Positions 7,090-9,450 of a stretch of DNA of 9,450 nt are shown here, one piece after another. Under the pieces are notes generated by a model. That model was not told where the DNA came from. It did not search any database and was given only the letters and a program-made list of their open reading frames with translations. The stretch is from CAYOVG01 sp964407285. GTDB lineage: Bacteria > Desulfobacterota > Syntrophobacteria > Syntrophobacterales > Syntrophobacteraceae. The stretch is taken from contig CAYOVG010000289.1 in the NCBI GenBank assembly GCA_964407285.1, positions 1 to 9,450 of the forward strand, in the 5' to 3' direction. A program made the position numbers and the translations under genes. The stretch's first letter is position 1; the number at the start of each line of letters is the position of its first letter.

Positions 7090-7118
7090 TTGACATGTAT
7101 TACTTATAGAGTTATACT
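7090..7118 (+). promoter_or_regulatory. Early phage promoter, near-consensus -35/-10
   Basis: TTGACA (7090-7095), a 17-base spacer and TATACT (7113-7118) make a near-perfect housekeeping sigma promoter facing the replication genes. The start point would be about 7125, leaving a leader of roughly 90 bases before the first gene at 7217. The -10 lies within the palindrome at 7108-7120, so repressor binding there would block it. Confidence 0.82.
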
Positions 7119-7120
7119 CT
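7108..7120. promoter_or_regulatory. Putative operator palindrome over the early -10
   Basis: AGAGT and ACTCT are exact reverse complements around the 3-base centre TAT, and the element covers the -10 of the early promoter. Position and symmetry suit a CI-type operator. Binding by the adjacent repressor is inferred. Confidence 0.55.
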
Positions 7121-7157
7121 TATGTGACGCCTGTAATAACGGTGTTTTATCTTTTCT

Positions 7158-7182
7158 ATAGTTAAAGTAAACTATGAGTTTA
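7158..7182. repeat. Two overlapping inverted repeats in the early leader
   Basis: ATAGTT (7158-7163) pairs with AACTAT (7170-7175). Overlapping it, TAAACT (7168-7173) pairs with AGTTTA (7177-7182) around ATG. They lie between the early promoter and the first early gene, and could be secondary operators or alternative leader hairpins. They do not share an obvious consensus with the 7108-7120 palindrome. Confidence 0.45.
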
Positions 7183-7203
7183 TAGATACTGAGAGTAAAT
7201 AAA

Positions 7204-7209
7204 AGGAGG
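7204..7209 (+). promoter_or_regulatory. Strong ribosome binding site supporting a TTG start
   Basis: AGGAGG, preceded by three further A residues (7201-7203), lies 7 bases before TTG at 7217. No ATG or GTG is better placed, so the TTG start is well supported. Confidence 0.8.
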
Positions 7210-7216
7210 CAACGAT

Positions 7217-7462
7217 TTGGGAGAAAAAGAAAAAGGATCTCCGGCAAGAGATCCCAGAAAAAACGAAAGATATTCTACACAGGGAAATTCTAGCACAAAA
7301 AGGCACGCGGGTTCTGTATCGAAAGACTTCAAGCATGTAACATCTGAGGAAGACTACAGAGAGTACCACAGGCAGCTCCAGGAAATCTACAGGGAGTATC
7401 CTCTCTCCTATTCAGACGCAGAAGCGAAAAGGAGGGAGCTCATTGAAAGCCTCGAACTGTAA
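7217..7462 (+). CDS. Small charged early phage protein, unknown function
   Basis: This 81-residue protein, initiated at TTG, is the first gene of the early operon. I do not recognise it. Residues 1-40 are Lys/Arg/Ser/Asn-rich and probably disordered. Residues 43-80 (SEEDYREYHRQLQEIYREYP and on) look like two amphipathic helices rich in Glu, Arg and Tyr, possibly a small dimerising or DNA-associated module. There is no cysteine cluster, signal peptide or membrane segment. By position, between the repressor and the replication genes, it could be a Cro-like, anti-repressor or replication accessory protein, but no helix-turn-helix is evident. Its 3' end overlaps the next start by 20 bases, suggesting coupled translation. 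Confidence 0.75.
   Translation: MGEKEKGSPARDPRKNERYSTQGNSSTKRHAGSVSKDFKHVTSEEDYREYHRQLQEIYREYPLSYSDAEAKRRELIESLEL
7427..7436 (+). promoter_or_regulatory. Ribosome binding site for a second TTG start
   Basis: AAAAGGAGGG lies 6 bases before TTG at 7443, inside the upstream coding region. It mirrors the site before 7217. A second AGGAGGA (7464-7470) lies just downstream, but no ATG, GTG or TTG follows it in frame at normal distance, so 7443 is retained. Confidence 0.7.
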
Positions 7463-8198
7463 TAGGAGGACTGAGAAGTCTATCCTCAGGATAAAGAAGA
7501 CATGCAACTTCGTTATTCTTGACAAGCAGTTTCTGCAGGACCCGTCTCTCTCTTGCAGGGCTAAGGGTTTGCTGAGTTATCTCCTTTCAAAACCCGACGA
7601 CTGGGAGATACATCTCTCGGAGCTTTCCGAGCATTTCAGCGATGGAAAGGATAGTATAAGGAGCGGGATCGATGAGCTCGAGAGGGCGGGTTATATCAAG
7701 AAGGAGAGGGTGAGGAGCAAAAATGGGAAGTTTGCCGGGGTCAGGTATTATGTCTTTGAAACCCCCGAGCTGAGCGATGTTGAACCGCAGACGGATCTAC
7801 CGCATACGGTTTCACCGGAGCCGGTAAACCCGCCACTACTAAGTAATGATTTAACTAATATAGATACTTCGTATCGCGAAGACGCGAAAGCTGAGTTATC
7901 AGCTATGAGTAAAAACGATTGCATCAAGGAGGCGGCTCGACTCCTCAGAGATGAGTACGGCGTAGATGATGAGTTCAAAATCGCCGCCGCTCTTTTCAAG
8001 GACGCTCCAAGAGAGCTAGACTGGCACTTCAGGCTATGGCTTTTGGAGAACATGAACGAGGCGATCGAGCGGGCAACCGACAGAAAGAAGTACATCTTCT
8101 CGCTGTTGAAAGAGGACTTTCTCTGGTATAGGTTTATGAAGGAGTTCGATGACGATGTCTTCATGGGAAGGAAGGTGCTGGCCGATGTATCCGCTTGA
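7443..8198 (+). CDS. Phage replication initiator/loader-like protein with winged helix
   Basis: This 251-residue protein has an N-terminal helix-turn-helix of the HTH_36 / phage replisome-organiser type (about residues 20-107). It contains NFVILDKQFLQDPSLSCRAKG, SYLLSKPDDWEIHLSELSEH and DSIRSGIDELERAGYIKKER; this 'LSxxAKGLLxYLLSxPDDW' pattern is typical of phage replication proteins. A Pro/Ser/Asn/Asp-rich linker (about 108-150) follows. The C-terminal helical domain (150-251) is Glu/Asp-rich with many aromatic residues (DWHFRLWLLENMNEAIERA) and was not recognised; a helicase-interaction role is plausible. The gene sits directly before a DnaB-like helicase and overlaps it by 14 bases, which suits an origin-binding initiator or helicase loader, analogous to the O-P arrangement of lambda-like phages. 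The start is TTG. The linker DNA holds a hairpin and an AT-rich tract that may be the origin. Confidence 0.85.
   Translation: MKASNCNRRTEKSILRIKKTCNFVILDKQFLQDPSLSCRAKGLLSYLLSKPDDWEIHLSELSEHFSDGKDSIRSGIDELERAGYIKKERVRSKNGKFAGVRYYVFETPELSDVEPQTDLPHTVSPEPVNPPLLSNDLTNIDTSYREDAKAELSAMSKNDCIKEAARLLRDEYGVDDEFKIAAALFKDAPRELDWHFRLWLLENMNEAIERATDRKKYIFSLLKEDFLWYRFMKEFDDDVFMGRKVLADVSA
7808..7869 (+). other. Candidate phage replication origin within the initiator gene
   Basis: GGTTTCACCGG (7808-7818), AG, then CCGGTAAACC (7821-7830) form an inverted repeat of 10 pairs with one bulged C. It is followed by an AT-rich tract (7837-7869) with ACTAA repeated at 7838 and 7854 and AAGTA/TACTT at its ends. The element lies in the linker-coding part of the initiator gene, where lambdoid and many Gram-positive phages carry their origins. 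It is inferred from layout only; no clear iteron set is seen. Confidence 0.4.
8172..8177 (+). promoter_or_regulatory. Ribosome binding site deciding the helicase start at 8185
   Basis: AAGGTG, within a longer GGAAGGAAGGTG, lies 7 bases before the ATG at 8185. In-frame ATGs at 8149 and 8155 lie deeper in the upstream gene and lack such a site. Confidence 0.65.
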
Positions 8199-9444
8199 TT
8201 CAGCTGGTGAGAGCTCTCTTCTGGAGGCCTTCATAGAATACGAAGAGATAAGATACAGACTCGATGAGATCGACTCCAATTATCTCTCCAAGCAGTCCCG
8301 TGAGGTGTTCAAGATTATCTGCGATAACAGAACTATGGAGAGGGCGAGTCTTATGAAGCTTGTTCACGATGCGCTGGGAAGCTCTTCTCTACCTGTGGGA
8401 GAGTATCTTCTCGAGACCAATGCTTCCCGCCTTATCGACGAGTTCAAGGAAGCGGTCAAGAGAGACAGGTTTCAGCTGCTGATCGACGAACTCTCAGGTA
8501 AACTCAAGAAACACCAGATCGATGTAGAGCAAGTGCAGCAGAGAATCAATGACTTCTGCAAAGAGGAATCGGCATTCAATTACATAAGCACGAAGGAGGC
8601 CAACGAGCTTCAAAAGCAGTCTCATCTCGATCTGTGGAACAATGAGAGCAAGAGACTGTACTGGCCGTTCGCGTTTTTCGAGGATGTCCTCAACAGCCTG
8701 AGGGGAAAGGAGCTCGTGGTAGTCGCGGGTGAGACCGGAACCGGCAAGACTGCTTTCATGATAAACGCCGCTTCTCACTGGTCGAGGTTTGGAAAGACTG
8801 TGGGCTATATTTCGCTCGAGGTAGATGTCGTGGACCTGAAAGACAGAATCCACCAGAAAGACTTCGATGTCAACCTGAGCGCGGAATCGGATAAGCTCAG
8901 CGAAAAGGACAGGAAAAGGCTTCTTGCGAGTATAGACGATACGGCCAATCAGAACTTGTTCTTCTGTGACAGCGGAGAGAGATCGATCAATAAGATGATT
9001 GCGGGTATTAAACTCATGAACCAGTTGCACAAATTCGATGTTTTCTTCATCGATTATCTTCAGCTTGTAAGCTGCCCCGGAAAAGCGACAAAAGACATGG
9101 AGATCGCCGAAATAATGGGTTCTCTCAAGGCTCTTGCGATGGAGATACGCGTGCCCATAATAATCGGGTCTCAGCTGAACAGAGAGGTCTCGAAGAACGA
9201 CAGGGGGATCCCCAGGCTCTCTAATCTGAGGGAATCGGGGACGATAGAGCACAGCGCCGATGTCGTGTTGTTCCTTTACAGACCGATTCTATACAACAGA
9301 GACGCTTCGCCCTGGGAGTACCAGGTGATAGTCGCCAAGCAAAGAAGCGGAAGGACCGGGACACTATACATGGAATACAACATGGCGAGACAGACGATGA
9401 AAGGATTGCACGAGTCGCAGCTGCCAGTTAGAAGCGGCGTGTAG
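8185..9444 (+). CDS. DnaB-type replicative DNA helicase, phage-encoded
   Basis: This 419-residue protein has the DnaB layout. A helical N-terminal domain (about residues 1-110) and a linker region (110-160) are followed by a RecA-like motor (about 165-415) that unwinds DNA at the fork as a hexamer. Visible motifs are Walker A GETGTGKT (182-189), E212 in YISLEV, Walker B FFIDYLQLV (287-295, D290), GSQLNREV with Q330, LRESGTIEHSADVVLFL (348-364) and KQRSGRTGTL (385-394) with likely arginine-finger residues. All catalytic residues appear intact. It starts 14 bases before the preceding stop and is probably translated with the initiator/loader gene. No primase domain is fused, so priming would use a host or separate phage primase. 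The C-terminus after residue 410 is short and variable. Codon use is AGA/AGG-rich. Calling it phage rather than host relies on the repressor and early promoter upstream. Confidence 0.95.
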   Translation: MYPLDSAGESSLLEAFIEYEEIRYRLDEIDSNYLSKQSREVFKIICDNRTMERASLMKLVHDALGSSSLPVGEYLLETNASRLIDEFKEAVKRDRFQLLIDELSGKLKKHQIDVEQVQQRINDFCKEESAFNYISTKEANELQKQSHLDLWNNESKRLYWPFAFFEDVLNSLRGKELVVVAGETGTGKTAFMINAASHWSRFGKTVGYISLEVDVVDLKDRIHQKDFDVNLSAESDKLSEKDRKRLLASIDDTANQNLFFCDSGERSINKMIAGIKLMNQLHKFDVFFIDYLQLVSCPGKATKDMEIAEIMGSLKALAMEIRVPIIIGSQLNREVSKNDRGIPRLSNLRESGTIEHSADVVLFLYRPILYNRDASPWEYQVIVAKQRSGRTGTLYMEYNMARQTMKGLHESQLPVRSGV

Positions 9445-9450
9445 ATTTGC

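Noticed and set aside
7126..7156. Attenuator-like stem (GACGCC/GGTGTT then T-rich) in the early leader
   Set aside because: Two of six pairs are G-T wobbles, the loop is 9 bases, and the T-run is interrupted. It also begins at the predicted transcription start.
8494..9252. Minus-strand open frame of 252 codons opposite the helicase
   Set aside because: The plus strand encodes intact DnaB motifs throughout, so the antisense frame is a codon-bias shadow.
1..9450. CRISPR array, tRNA, rRNA or retroelement template repeats
   Set aside because: No regularly spaced long repeats, cloverleaf or rRNA-like sequence is visible. The four-helix protein has no reverse transcriptase partner, so a diversity-generating retroelement is not supported.

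Overview
The window joins two blocks of very different character. Positions 1-6206 carry a GC-rich, co-directional (+) defence operon whose arginine codons are mostly CGN. Positions 6337-9444 carry the repressor/early-replication module of a temperate phage or prophage, lower in GC, with the two replication genes rich in AGA/AGG. The phage half (AGR-rich, A4GGAGG ribosome sites before TTG starts, about 45-50% GC by eye) is reminiscent of Thermotogota such as Mesotoga. The left half reads more like a GC-rich anaerobic Gram-negative bacterium. The taxonomic guess is weak; the contrast between halves is clear.

Defence block. In order: a protein with a HEPN-like C-terminus (8-835); a four-helix-bundle (S23/avd-like) protein with a suffix domain (917-1558); a Schlafen AlbA_2 / GHKL-ATPase / winged-helix regulator (1555-2961); and a complete type I restriction subunit HsdR (2958-6206). 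The last three are joined by ATGA stop/start overlaps. No hsdM or hsdS is present; they would be expected just left of position 1. The plausible picture is a type I restriction-modification operon with three accessory genes placed ahead of hsdR.

Boundary. Only 130 bases (6207-6336) separate hsdR from the convergent repressor gene. They hold no recognisable gene, integrase or tRNA and no convincing terminator.

Phage block. A CI/LexA-type repressor (7005-6337, minus strand) is divergent from an early operon. The 211-base intergenic switch holds a near-consensus promoter (TTGACA-17-TATACT) whose -10 lies inside a palindrome, plus two more inverted repeats. The early operon encodes an 81-residue unknown protein, a winged-helix replication initiator or loader, and a DnaB-type replicative helicase, with overlapping reading frames. 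A hairpin followed by an AT-rich tract in the initiator's linker is a candidate phage origin.

Most notable non-genic signals: a strictly 9-bp periodic GTGGACNNN array around and inside the four-helix gene, with four direct copies facing four inverted copies; a perfect 12-bp-arm palindrome in the AlbA_2 regulator gene; the intragenic origin candidate; and a repressor that appears to lack the self-cleavage lysine.
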